From contig CAKSCM010000004.1 in the NCBI GenBank assembly GCA_934444365.1, positions 62,001-126,000 of the forward strand: DNA of 64,000 nucleotides, written 5' to 3'. Shown piece after piece: positions 9,141 to 17,598 of the stretch (position 1 is its first letter; each line of letters starts with the position of its first letter). This DNA comes from an uncultured Eubacteriales bacterium (GTDB taxonomy: Bacteria; Bacillota; Clostridia; Oscillospirales; Acutalibacteraceae). The notes beneath the pieces are model-generated. The model saw only the letters and a list, made by a program, of their open reading frames with translations. It did not search any database and was not told the DNA's origin. Both the position numbers and the translations under genes were made by a program.

Positions 9141-9326
9141 CGGGCCGAAGCGGATATTTAAGACTCTCCGGTAAACTACGGCCTTTCCCCCCCGGAGTTT
9201 GCCGCCCGATTATAAAACCGCATTCTTATAACCGGAAAAATAAGCGTATTTAATCCCGGCCCTCCGAAACGACATGCCGGTAAAAACCTGAAAACAACAA
9301 TTCATTGCAGAAACGGAGTTTATAAA

Positions 9327-10919
9327 ATGAATGATTTCAACACGCTCGGAGTTATGATCGACTGCTCGCGAAACGCCGTAATGAAGGCAGACGAGGTAAA
9401 AAAATTCGCCCTTAATCTTTCAAAGATGGGCTACAACGCCCTTTTGCTTTATACCGAGGACACCTACGAAATAAAGGATGAGCCCTTTTTCGGGCATTTG
9501 CGCGGACGTTACACCCACGAGGAGCTTGCCGATATAGATTCCTACTGCAAATCCCTCGGTATTGAGGTCATCCCCTGTATTCAGACCCTCGCCCACCTTA
9601 ACTGCATGTTCAAGTGGGAGTCGGTGTATGACGGAATACGCGATATTGACGACGTTTTGCTCATCGACGAGGAGAACACCTACAAACTCATTGAAAAAAT
9701 GTTTGCGCAAATAAGCCGCACATTTTCATCCAAAAGAATACATATAGGAATGGACGAGGCCTTCAGCGTCGGTCTCGGAAAGCATCTTGCGCTCCACGGC
9801 TATGAGGAGCGCTACAATCTGATCGTCCGCCATCTTGACAGGGTCTGCAAAATAGCCGCAAAATACGGCCTCGAAACCATGATATGGAGCGATATGTTTG
9901 TAAAGCTGGGACTTTCGGTTGGCGATTATTATGCAATTGACGGCGAAAAAGCCAAAAAGCCGGATGCCGACATTCCGAAAAACGTATCGCTGGTTTACTG
10001 GGATTATTATTCGGACGATTACGACCATTACATGCAGCTTATAAAGGTCAATAAAATGTTCGGCCGTAATGTGGTTTTTGCCGGCGGAGTGTGGACCTGG
10101 CGCGGCTTTGCTCCCGATAACGCCTTCAGCTTAAAGGTGGCTGCCCCGGCAATAAGAGCCTGCCGCGACAGTCAGGTTAAGGACGTCATATTCACCATGT
10201 GGGGCGACGACGGCGGCGAATGCCCCAAAAATGCGGTTTTGCCCTCGCTGTTTTACATATCGCAGATTGCAAAGGGCAACGAGGATATTGAGGATATCAA
10301 AAAGAAATTTCTCGATATGTTCGGCTTCCCCTTCGACAGCATGCTGCTGCTTGACGGACTTGACACGCCGGGCGACATTAAAAACGACAATCCGAGCAAA
10401 TACATGCTCTACAACGACCCATTCACCGGCCTTAATGACCACCATTGCAGCAGCGAACACAGGGCCTATTACCGCGAGCTTACGAAAAAGCTTAAAAACG
10501 CCGAGTGCTCGGACGAATACAGATATCTGTTTGACTCAGGCGAAAAGCTCAGCGCCGTTTTAGAGTACAAATGCGATCTCGGCCTTCGCACGAGAAATCT
10601 TTACCAAAACGGCGACAAGGAAGGGCTTAAAAAGCTTATAAACGAGGATTACCCCTTAGTAATTGATCGCCTGAAAGAGTTTTACAACGCCTTTAAAGTC
10701 CAGTGGTTTAAAGAAAATAACCCTCACGGCTTTGATGTTCAGGACATTCGCATCGGCGGTCTTTTAATGCGGCTTGAAAGCTGCAAAGACCGGCTCGGTT
10801 TATATCTTGAGGGCAAGATCGACTCAATACCCGAGCTTGAAGAAAAGACATTAAACGGCGAGGTCGACAAGCACTGGGCGCGCTGTGTATCGCCGAACGT
10901 TATTTCGCATATTGTCTGA
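9327..10919 (+). CDS. GH20-like beta-N-acetylhexosaminidase
   Basis: 530 residues without a signal peptide, so it acts in the cytoplasm. The TIM-barrel starts at once (LGVMIDCSRNAV), and the retaining GH20 catalytic pair is seen as D143-E144 in HIGMDEAFS. The aspartate positions the substrate N-acetyl group and the glutamate is the acid/base. Further barrel strands include ETMIWSDMF and VFAGGVWTWRG. The last 200 residues are a helical C-terminal part. It probably trims imported GlcNAc- or GalNAc-containing oligosaccharides. GGAG lies 8 nt before the ATG. It is flanked by its own promoter and a strong terminator, so it is monocistronic. Confidence 0.85.
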   Translation: MNDFNTLGVMIDCSRNAVMKADEVKKFALNLSKMGYNALLLYTEDTYEIKDEPFFGHLRGRYTHEELADIDSYCKSLGIEVIPCIQTLAHLNCMFKWESVYDGIRDIDDVLLIDEENTYKLIEKMFAQISRTFSSKRIHIGMDEAFSVGLGKHLALHGYEERYNLIVRHLDRVCKIAAKYGLETMIWSDMFVKLGLSVGDYYAIDGEKAKKPDADIPKNVSLVYWDYYSDDYDHYMQLIKVNKMFGRNVVFAGGVWTWRGFAPDNAFSLKVAAPAIRACRDSQVKDVIFTMWGDDGGECPKNAVLPSLFYISQIAKGNEDIEDIKKKFLDMFGFPFDSMLLLDGLDTPGDIKNDNPSKYMLYNDPFTGLNDHHCSSEHRAYYRELTKKLKNAECSDEYRYLFDSGEKLSAVLEYKCDLGLRTRNLYQNGDKEGLKKLINEDYPLVIDRLKEFYNAFKVQWFKENNPHGFDVQDIRIGGLLMRLESCKDRLGLYLEGKIDSIPELEEKTLNGEVDKHWARCVSPNVISHIV

Positions 10920-10986
10920 AATATACTCCCCCTGATAAAAACGAAGAAATATCGTATACGACCGATCAAAAAACAATAAAAAAACC

Positions 10987-11033
10987 AACCCCGGCAGTAA
11001 AACTGGTGATTTTACCGCCGGGGTTAAATTTTT
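10987..11033 (+). terminator. strong terminator of the GH20 gene
   Basis: AACCCCGGCAGTAAAA pairs with TTTTACCGCCGGGGTT (one mismatch) around a short loop, followed by AAATTTTTA. Confidence 0.85.
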
Positions 11034-11391
11034 ACTTCCCAAAAAACTGTTCGCCGTTTTTCTCATGCCGATATTATTACCTTTTTATTCGCCGCCAAAA
11101 GGAAAAAGCCTTAAAAAGGGAGAGCCGCCGGAACCGATAACGGTGCCGACGGCATGAAGAAAAAGGAGATATTTATGCAGGTGAAAAAGAAACGAATGAA
11201 GGCTTAATTTCGTCTCTTCATATATACAGTGCCGTTTTATGCCTTTTTTTGACGCATATTTTTTCAAAAAAATCGATAACATGACAAAATTTTTTCCAAT
11301 ATTCCCACAAGGAAATTTGATTGGCCTTATAACCGACCTTTTACCGTTCGGCCGCCAGGCATAAACTAACTTTTAAAAACCTTTGAAAATA

Positions 11392-11435
11392 AAAAATAAT
11401 CGGCAAGGACTGCAAGATCCACACCGATTATTTTT
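11392..11435 (-). terminator. terminator of the HTH gene (bidirectional shape)
   Basis: AAAAATAATCGG pairs with CCGATTATTTTT around a 20-nt loop. On the minus strand the T-run follows the stem just after the HTH gene. Confidence 0.75.
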
Positions 11436-11445
11436 ATTCTTACTT

Positions 11446-11697
11446 TTACTGTTTTTTAATTCCCAACAAATCGTCCACCGGCATTTCGAGCGCCTTTGAG
11501 AGCGCTATAAGCTCAAAATCATTAACGTGGCGTATTTGTCCTTCAAGCTTTGAAAGACCGGAGGCGTTCATGTCAACCCCCAATATCTGAAGCTTGGCAA
11601 GCAGATCCTTCTGTTTCATAAAAAGCTCTTTGCGTCTTTGCTCTACCCTTTGTCCTACAAGGTTTTTCTCGCCCGTCGGCTGTTTTCTCGTCCTCAT
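11446..11697 (-). CDS. small XRE-family helix-turn-helix regulator
   Basis: 83 residues, essentially one Cro/cI-type DNA-binding domain. Visible segments are VGQRVEQRRKELFMKQKDL, then LGVDMNASGLSKLEGQ as the recognition helix region, then VNDFELIALSKALEMPVDDLLG. Similar single-domain proteins are common in Clostridia and usually regulate a few nearby genes; its target is unknown. AAAGGATG lies close to the ATG. It is monocistronic, and the 600-nt region upstream contains a 10-bp palindrome (11988-12012) that is a possible operator. Confidence 0.85.
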   Translation of the reverse strand: MRTRKQPTGEKNLVGQRVEQRRKELFMKQKDLLAKLQILGVDMNASGLSKLEGQIRHVNDFELIALSKALEMPVDDLLGIKKQ

Positions 11698-12331
11698 TTT
11701 TTACATCCTTTCCGCTGAAAATCTGATTTTAAATATTTAGGTGCCTTTAAAATCTGCACCGTCGAATTCTAAATTTTAATATATTTTATCTGTTTTATCG
11801 ATAATTACCCTTTGCCGGTTTTTCGTCGGTTAAAAAAGTGCTCCGATCTTAAAAAGAATATTCCTTATTTGTAATTATATTTCCGATTTTTTCGCGAAAT
11901 ATTCTTTTTACGAAAAAAGATGGCCTGTTAACGAAAAATTAACAAACCGTAAACAGTTAATTATTAAGTTAAGGTATTTTAAAGGAGAATTATTAACATA
12001 TCGTTAATAATTTGATTTTTATTCGTCCGCCATTTGAATTCCGGCGAAATTTTTCGGACAAACGGTAAACGCGGATTAGGGGGACTCGGATAAAGATGAT
12101 CCGCCCCTCACTCCGGGAATCTTTACTGCAACGGACAAATAAAGCTATTAAAAATCGCTTTATTCGCTTGATTTTTTCTTCAGAAAAAGCCCTTGAATCA
12201 GGTATTTATATATTTTTTTGATTTTCTCGCAAAAAAACTTCCCTCGGGGCAAAAAATCTGCTTTTTTATATTGCGTTTTTCTCTCGGCGGTGATAAAATG
12301 TGTATGTATATGTGTGAAGGAGGGTTTGCTT
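11698..12331. other. AT-rich divergent intergenic region
   Basis: No gene seen. The region is unusually AT-rich with several GTTAA words. AATTATTAAC-ATATC-GTTAATAATT at 11988-12012 is a perfect 10-bp inverted repeat. It may be an operator, for example for the neighbouring HTH protein, or an AT-rich hairpin. The divIC promoter lies at the right end. Confidence 0.5.
12271..12299 (+). promoter_or_regulatory. promoter of divIC-yabR
   Basis: TTGCGT, 17-nt spacer, TAAAAT, about 35 nt before the TTG start of divIC. Confidence 0.6.
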
Positions 12332-12619
12332 TTGAAAAAAAAGACTCGGCACAACGGCGCGCTGTTTTTTAAGGCGGCTGTGCTTGCATTTGCGGTGTTT
12401 TCCATAGTTTCTCTTGTGCGGCTGCAAAGCGAAAACGCTCAAAAACGTCTTGAGCGCGACGCCCTCTTGCAGCAGATATCCCAATGCGAGCAGAATGTAA
12501 ACGAACTAAAAGCGCTGCTTGCACAGGGCTCGCACGATGATATTATCGAGCGCGCCGCACGGGAAAAGCTCGGCTATGTTTTTGCCGATGAGCAGATATA
12601 TACCGATGTCGGTCGGTAA
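12332..12619 (+). CDS. divIC: septum formation initiator, FtsB/DivIC family
   Basis: 95 residues from a TTG start preceded by AAGGAGGG at 6 nt, far better than any start upstream. Layout is typical of the family: a short basic cytoplasmic tail (KKKTRHNG), one transmembrane helix at about residues 9-30, then a coiled coil (RLQSENAQKRLERDALLQQI) and the conserved end IIERAAREKLGYVFADEQIY. DivIC works with FtsL and DivIB in the divisome to activate septal peptidoglycan synthesis. The neighbour encoding an S1-domain protein matches the divIC-yabR order of Bacillus. Confidence 0.9.
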   Translation: MKKKTRHNGALFFKAAVLAFAVFSIVSLVRLQSENAQKRLERDALLQQISQCEQNVNELKALLAQGSHDDIIERAAREKLGYVFADEQIYTDVGR

Positions 12620-12664
12620 ATATATACGTTAGAATGTACCTGATTGGGAGGATATTCATTTTTT

Positions 12665-13126
12665 ATGCAGCTTGAAGTTGGATCCATCGTACAAGGCAAA
12701 GTTTCCGGAATTGCAAAATTCGGCGCCTTTGTCGATCTGCCGGACGGCAAGGTCGGCATGGTGCACATCTCCGAGGTGGCGTCGGTCTATGTCAACGACA
12801 TAAACGAGCACCTTAAGGAAGGACAGGAGGTAAAGGTAAAGGTCCTGTCTATAGGAGATGACGGCAAGATCAGTCTGAGCATTAAAAAGGCTCAGGACAA
12901 CGCTCCAAAAGCAAAACGCCCTGCCGGAGGTTTTTCTCAGCGCCGCAAGCCGGCGGCCCCCGTTACCGGACCGGGCAACTTTGAGTGGACGGCGAAGAAG
13001 AACGAAAGCTCCTCCTTTGAGGATATGATGCAGCGCTACAAGCAGTCAAGCGAGGAAAAAATGTCGGATATCAAGCGCGGATTTGAAGCCAAGCGCGGTA
13101 CCTCCGGCCGCCGTTCCGGCCGCTGA
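12665..13126 (+). CDS. S1-domain RNA-binding protein, YabR-like
   Basis: 153 residues. Residues 1-70 form one S1 RNA-binding domain: LEVGSIVQGKVSGIAKFGAF, then VGMVHISEVAS and VKVKVLSIGDDGKISLSI. The rest is a basic, proline- and arginine-rich, probably disordered tail with an acidic patch (SSFEDMMQRY) found in YabR-type proteins, and it ends in an RR-SGR basic cluster. GGGAGG precedes the ATG at 13 nt. It lies 45 nt after divIC in the same operon. The role is unknown beyond RNA or ribosome binding. Confidence 0.88.
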   Translation: MQLEVGSIVQGKVSGIAKFGAFVDLPDGKVGMVHISEVASVYVNDINEHLKEGQEVKVKVLSIGDDGKISLSIKKAQDNAPKAKRPAGGFSQRRKPAAPVTGPGNFEWTAKKNESSSFEDMMQRYKQSSEEKMSDIKRGFEAKRGTSGRRSGR

Positions 13127-14107
13127 CAGACGATATTGTGATGCTCGCGGTTTATGCCGCAATATCGGCCGGTTATTAAGCTCCTCGGGGGACACCGACT
13201 CACGGCCGGCACACTATCGGTTGATAACCGCTATAACGGATAAGTTTACCAGAATAGCTGCAAATATAGCGAGAGCCTGCAATACATAAGATCGACGGCA
13301 TAATCGCGATATCCGCTGCAAATAATGCAGCCGCAAGGGAGCAATAGCCGCAATGACCGAAACGTCCGCGGCGGTAATAATATGTCCGTGACGGCCGCAA
13401 TGGCGAGATGTCCGATATAACCGAAACAACCATAACGCCCGACGACTGTAATAACCGCAATTCAAACGATAATCACGATGACCAAAAGGCCGCTGCATCC
13501 GCGACGACTGCCGCCTGTGTTTTTGCCTGATACGGTTATTTACAACGACCGTTTCTGTTCGGCGGCGGTTACGGATTACGGCTGTTTCAAGTATCAGTTA
13601 TTACTGATAATAGCGATTGCCGACAGCGTTACTGCCGGAGGCTGTTGCATTATTTGACGGCTGCCGTTTGTTTTTCAAAACTTCCGGATTCCGGACTTAT
13701 TGGACTTATTGGCCCGGAGCTTAAATTTGCTGTCCCGTATTTACGGCAAGAAATTCCGGAAGACCTTAAAAGCGCCCCGGCAGCAAATTAAAATTTCACA
13801 GTATTTTAAACGGGGGACGGGATCTCGCCGCGGCGACGCTGCCGAACGCGAATCGATTCTCCGTTTTTGTTTAAGCAAAACTGTTTTTTCGCTCCCCGGC
13901 AACGGCTTTTCTCCCCTCGGCCGGCCTTTTGCCGCACAGGACAAAGGCGCAAACCGGTTTCGGTAAGTAAAAATCTTTTTATTAAATCCGTAAAGCCTGC
14001 TGCATAACGGCATTTTAGAATTTCTTTATCATATAGGGCGAAAAGTGAGCTTTTTATACGCTTTTTCATTTTTCGGATGAAATGCCCGTACATTTTTAAA
14101 AAACGGC

Positions 14108-14198
14108 AAAAAAATTCCCGGAACAAAAGCTCCGGGTACGGACATATAGGTCCGAAAATAAGAAATGAAGAGATCAGAAAAGAATCAAGGAAGTTACT
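14108..14198 (-). ncRNA. candidate small RNA of about 90 nt
   Basis: On the minus strand a near-consensus promoter at 14205-14233 is followed by about 90 nt with no ribosome binding site or credible frame. The unit ends in two hairpins: CGGAC/GTCCG (14139-14154) and then CCCGGA/TCCGGG (14117-14136) followed by AA and seven T residues, a typical intrinsic terminator. The unit is free-standing, because the next gene to the right runs the other way. I cannot match it to 6S, SRP RNA or a known riboswitch. It could also be a short antisense or leader transcript. Confidence 0.55.
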
Positions 14199-14204
14199 AT
14201 CTTT

Positions 14205-14233
14205 AGTATAGCACATAATGTGACTTTTGTAAA
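14205..14233 (-). promoter_or_regulatory. promoter of the small-RNA candidate
   Basis: Minus strand: TTTACA, 17-nt spacer, TATACT. The predicted start of transcription is near 14198. Confidence 0.65.
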
Positions 14234-14289
14234 GATGTTTTTTACACATTTTTACTTTATTTTGAGAAAAACTTTTAAGAGGTATTTAT

Positions 14290-15534
14290 ATGACCGTAAT
14301 TAACGCCAAAATCTTCACCATGAATTCTTCGGATGAGATTATAGAAAACGGTTTTGTCAGGGTTAAAAACGGCAAAATAACCGAGGTCGGGGATATGTCG
14401 GCCTTTGACAGCGCTGCCGATACATCGGATAACCCCCTGCCGGACAATGCCCGTGACAAAAAAACGGCATTTGTACATAGTGCGACCGAAAACGAGGAAG
14501 AAATAATCGACGCGAAGGGCGCCTCTCTTTATCCAGGATTTATCGACGCGCACAGCCATTTGGGCATGTGGGAGGATTCAATAGACTTTGAAGGGGCCGA
14601 CGGCAACGAGGAAAGCGATCCGTGCACCCCTCAGATGAGGGCGATCGACGGCGTGAATCCTTACGATAGGGCCTTCGATGAAGCGCTCGCCGCCGGTATA
14701 ACCTCGGTCATGACCGGACCGGGAAGTGCAAACCCCGTATCGGGACAGATAATTGCCACCAAAACGACCGGCGAGTGTATAGACGATATGGTTATAAAAG
14801 CACCGGCCGCCATTAAATTTGCACTCGGCGAAAACCCGAAAAAGACCTACTCGCAAAAGGACCGCACCCCATGCACACGCATGGCAACGGCGGCCATAAT
14901 AAGGGAGCAGCTTTTTACGGCCAAGCGATATTTGCAGGACAAACAAAAGGCCGAAAGCGAGGACGGCGAATATCCCGATTTTGACATGAAATGCGAAGCG
15001 CTTATCCCCCTTATAAAAGGAGAAATCCCGGCGCATTTTCACGCTCATCGGCTGGATGATATTTTCACCGCCATAAGAATTGCCAAGGAATTCTCGCTAA
15101 AGCTTGTAATAGTACATGCGACAGCCGGATACCTTGCCGCCGACCGCATAAAGGGCGAATGCGAAGGGGTAATATGCGGCCCGATAATATGCGATCGCTG
15201 CAAGCCGGAGCTCTCGGACTTAAACGTCGGCGCTGCCGGAATATACGAAAAGTCGGGCGTTTTGCTCGGCATATGCACCGATCATCCCGAGGTACCGCAA
15301 AAATACCTTCCGCTGAGCGCCGCACTGTGCGTGAAATCGGGACTGTCCGAATATTCCGCCCTTAAAGCGATAACTTCGAACGCTGCACTGCTTTGCGGAA
15401 TCTTCGACACCGTGGGCAGCATAGAACCCGGCAAGGACGCCGACATGTGCATTTTTGACGGATCTCCCCTCGCTCTTGCCAATTCGCCGAAGGCCGTTTT
15501 TGTAAACGGAAAAGCCGTAATAAAAAACGCATAA
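14290..15534 (+). CDS. amidohydrolase (imidazolonepropionase-like)
   Basis: 414-residue metal-dependent hydrolase of the amidohydrolase superfamily. Metal-binding features are H88-x-H90 in GFIDAHSHLG, the HFHAHR histidines, the LVIVHATAG histidine, and the aspartate in GICTDHPEVP. The C-terminus (GKDADMCIFDGSPL) closes the small beta-domain. Residues about 41-70 form an extra acidic, low-complexity insertion in the N-terminal beta-domain that relatives I know do not need. Substrate is unknown; cyclic amides or dipeptides are typical for the group. AGAGGT lies 8 nt before the ATG, and a strong terminator follows. Confidence 0.88.
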   Translation: MTVINAKIFTMNSSDEIIENGFVRVKNGKITEVGDMSAFDSAADTSDNPLPDNARDKKTAFVHSATENEEEIIDAKGASLYPGFIDAHSHLGMWEDSIDFEGADGNEESDPCTPQMRAIDGVNPYDRAFDEALAAGITSVMTGPGSANPVSGQIIATKTTGECIDDMVIKAPAAIKFALGENPKKTYSQKDRTPCTRMATAAIIREQLFTAKRYLQDKQKAESEDGEYPDFDMKCEALIPLIKGEIPAHFHAHRLDDIFTAIRIAKEFSLKLVIVHATAGYLAADRIKGECEGVICGPIICDRCKPELSDLNVGAAGIYEKSGVLLGICTDHPEVPQKYLPLSAALCVKSGLSEYSALKAITSNAALLCGIFDTVGSIEPGKDADMCIFDGSPLALANSPKAVFVNGKAVIKNA

Positions 15535-15600
15535 TTAATTATAAGCAGTATAAACAATATAAGCAAAATAACCGGTAAGGTAAAAACGGGAAAGTATGGA

Positions 15601-15652
15601 CGGCCGCGCAAAGGTTTTTAAGCCTTTTGCACGGCCGATCTTTATTGTTTTG
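15601..15652 (+). terminator. terminator of the amidohydrolase gene
   Basis: CGGCCGCGCAAAGG pairs with CCTTTTGCACGGCCG around an 8-nt loop, followed by ATCTTTATTGTTTT. It lies between two convergent genes. Confidence 0.8.
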
Positions 15653-15764
15653 TGCTGTTTTTGATGTTTATCAGATTAATTCCCGGACTTCATATATTTC
15701 AGGCCGATGGATAAGCCGAGAGATATACTCCTCGAATTTGCTCCGGCGCACCGCTTAGCCCAAC

Positions 15765-17102
15765 TTATATGACCTCAACCTGTGTTATCACGTCGCGCAA
15801 CCGGTCGCCGCCGACCTTGTATTCGAGAACCTCGTCGGCTGTATCATACCATTTTTCGGTTTCCTGCTTATTCTCTTCACATATTATTATCTTGCCTTTT
15901 ACATAACACGCGGTGATAAAATAATACACGCCCTTCCACCTAAACTCAATTTCATAACCGTGATTAACACGTTCCTTGAATTCGCTTATGCTGTCAAATT
16001 TCCAGCTCCCATAATAGTTAATTTCGCCGCTCATATAAACACTCCTTGTATAGCTTTTGAATTCCGGCGCACCGTCCGGATAATTTATAACTTCTCCCCA
16101 TTCCGGATGTCCGTCAGGCGTGTCCCAGGTTATAACATGGTCATGCGGGCTCGTATGTGCCCATGGTTTATTATGATCAGTTAAGTGACGTTCCTTGGTT
16201 GCCCTGCCGTCATCCCCTATTTTAGTCAGAAAAACCTCACCATTATTCTTTGTGGTTGTTTTTATGGTGCCCGGTTCACCCAAAAGACGCTCATCGTCCT
16301 TTTTACTCGGCATCCAACCTCCGCCGCGAGCACTGCCGAAGCCTTTTGCCGGGACATTTCCTATCAGGTACGGGTTTATTATATCACTATTTTCGTAGTC
16401 TGCACCGCCTATTTTGTAACAGCTTAAATCTATTTTGCCGAATTTTTGCTCGCGGTCCATATACCTCCAGGAGCTCCGCTCGTAATCCACATATACAATG
16501 TTGCCCTGCATTTCTTCAAACGGGGTATTGTAACAAATAATCCGCTCCGGTTGTATACGCCGTAACATCTCGTTGTAACCGGGCATAAACAGATCTTTTT
16601 GATCCTTACGCCCGTCATGAGCCGAGGCCATGTATGTTGAAACCGCCACAGTACTCCCCTTTTCGATTCCGTCAAAACAAAAGTCAAAGGTAGACTCATC
16701 GCCCCAGTTAACCGTCGGGATCACGCGAATACCTTTAGAGGCAAAATAAGCGCCGCACCACCGATTGCGAAAAACGTTATACAGCTGCACTATCGGCGCC
16801 ATTTCTACATACATGCTAAAGTCGGGCGACAAAACAGCCCTGTAACGAGAAAGCCTTTTTATTGCCTCATCCGGTTTATTCCATACCTTTTCGAATTTGT
16901 AGTCATACAGGAAAAAGTGGACCATCCGGTCTAAATACTTGTTGTCGGCAAGGCTTGTCCTGTCAAATCCGAGGAGCAACAGATCGTCAAAATCCCCGGA
17001 ATTCGCCTCAAACCTCGGAATGATCGGAATATTGTATTCCCCCTCACCCTTAAACTGGTTGCGAAGCAACGATAAACGGTATTTGTAGTTTTCTTCTGTC
17101 AT
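15765..17102 (-). CDS. DUF4417 protein with extra C-terminal modules
   Basis: 445 residues, no signal peptide or membrane helix. Residues about 50-225 carry the DUF4417 fold: VLSPDFSMYVEMAPIVQLYN, IRVIPTVNWGDESTFDFCFD and a later YNEMLRRIQPERIICY. From about 250 there is a Gly-rich linker (FGSARGGGW), then TKIGDDGRATKERHLTDH and a His-rich PHDH segment resembling modules I recall from phage and polymorphic-toxin proteins. The last 85 residues (from SISEFKERVNHGYEIEF) form a separate compact domain seen as an appendage in mobile-element proteins. GGAGG 11 nt upstream supports the ATG. The function of DUF4417 is unknown. The gene stands alone. Confidence 0.8.
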   Translation of the reverse strand: MTEENYKYRLSLLRNQFKGEGEYNIPIIPRFEANSGDFDDLLLLGFDRTSLADNKYLDRMVHFFLYDYKFEKVWNKPDEAIKRLSRYRAVLSPDFSMYVEMAPIVQLYNVFRNRWCGAYFASKGIRVIPTVNWGDESTFDFCFDGIEKGSTVAVSTYMASAHDGRKDQKDLFMPGYNEMLRRIQPERIICYNTPFEEMQGNIVYVDYERSSWRYMDREQKFGKIDLSCYKIGGADYENSDIINPYLIGNVPAKGFGSARGGGWMPSKKDDERLLGEPGTIKTTTKNNGEVFLTKIGDDGRATKERHLTDHNKPWAHTSPHDHVITWDTPDGHPEWGEVINYPDGAPEFKSYTRSVYMSGEINYYGSWKFDSISEFKERVNHGYEIEFRWKGVYYFITACYVKGKIIICEENKQETEKWYDTADEVLEYKVGGDRLRDVITQVEVI

Positions 17103-17598
17103 AATTATATAATCCTCCGAATTCAGATTTTACGGAACATCGTCTTTATCGCCGTAATTTCCCGATACAAAAGGCAGACTGACCCCGTGCAGCAGGATTT
17201 TTTCGTCGCGCGAAATATCAACGATGATATTCCTTTTTCAAATTACGGCCGAATAACTTAAAAAGTTGCCGTAAAAAGGGCAACTCGGAGGATATTTTTT
17301 TAAAAAAGCCGATGAATGAACCTGCAGACGGCAGTTTCCGTGTCATTCATCGGCTTGAGTTTTATTTAATTTAAGGATTATACAGTTATACTACGCTGGC
17401 ACATGACAACCGTTAATTTTTATAAAACCGTCTACCGACCTTATAGTCATCCGGACGATTGGGCGGTCAGCGGCTATTTAATCAGTTGGCAGATACTTTA
17501 CCGGCGGCCGTGTCGGCAAACCCGATAATCAAGGACAATCGGCGACTTACCGAACAGCTTACTGATTATGCTAATCGATTAATTTATTGACCGGGAGA
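17103..17598. other. intergenic region between the DUF4417 and dockerin genes
   Basis: Holds the strong terminator at 17306-17356. From about 17440 to 17590 it is a CGGTC/GATTA/CCGGC word mosaic like other islands. No gene seen. Confidence 0.5.
17301..17356 (-). terminator. long-stem terminator of the dockerin gene
   Basis: AAGCCGATGAATGA and its exact complement form a 14-bp stem with a 23-nt loop that can fold again (CTGC/GCAG). On the minus strand it is followed by TTTTT. Confidence 0.8.

Larger units (their letters stand above)
8762..9326. other. divergent intergenic region
   Basis: Holds a perfect 10-bp hairpin CCGCCGTTTT/AAAACGGCGG (9033-9059), a second terminator-like hairpin (9070-9106) and the GH20 promoter (9112-9140). 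The 180-nt leader of the GH20 gene contains another possible hairpin near 9162-9207. No small gene seen. Confidence 0.6.
10920..11445. other. intergenic region after the GH20 gene
   Basis: Contains the GH20 terminator, then about 350 nt without a proven gene. At 11175-11207 a 10-codon frame (MQVKKKRMKA) follows AAAAAGGAG by 7 nt. That is a good ribosome binding site but the peptide is too short to call. The right end holds the bidirectional terminator at 11392-11435. Confidence 0.5.
13127..14289. other. long intergenic region with word-repeat island and small-RNA candidate
   Basis: From about 13200 to 13640 the DNA is a mosaic of CCGCAAT, ATAACCG and CGATAA-like words with no coding signal; open frames here have no ribosome binding sites. 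A hairpin CGATATT/AATATCG lies at 13132-13166 after yabR. The right part (14108-14233) holds a promoter-terminator unit on the minus strand, described separately. Confidence 0.6.

Noticed and set aside
11175..11207. 10-codon frame with good ribosome binding site
   Set aside because: Too short to support as a gene; no promoter seen. Noted only in the intergenic entry.
13806..14249. 147-codon minus-strand frame in the 13-14 kb gap
   Set aside because: Its start lies upstream of the small-RNA promoter, it runs through the intrinsic terminator, and it shows low-complexity composition without a binding site.
17312..17374. 20-codon plus-strand frame after GGAGG
   Set aside because: The spacing from GGAGG is about 20 nt and the frame lies within the dockerin gene terminator stem.
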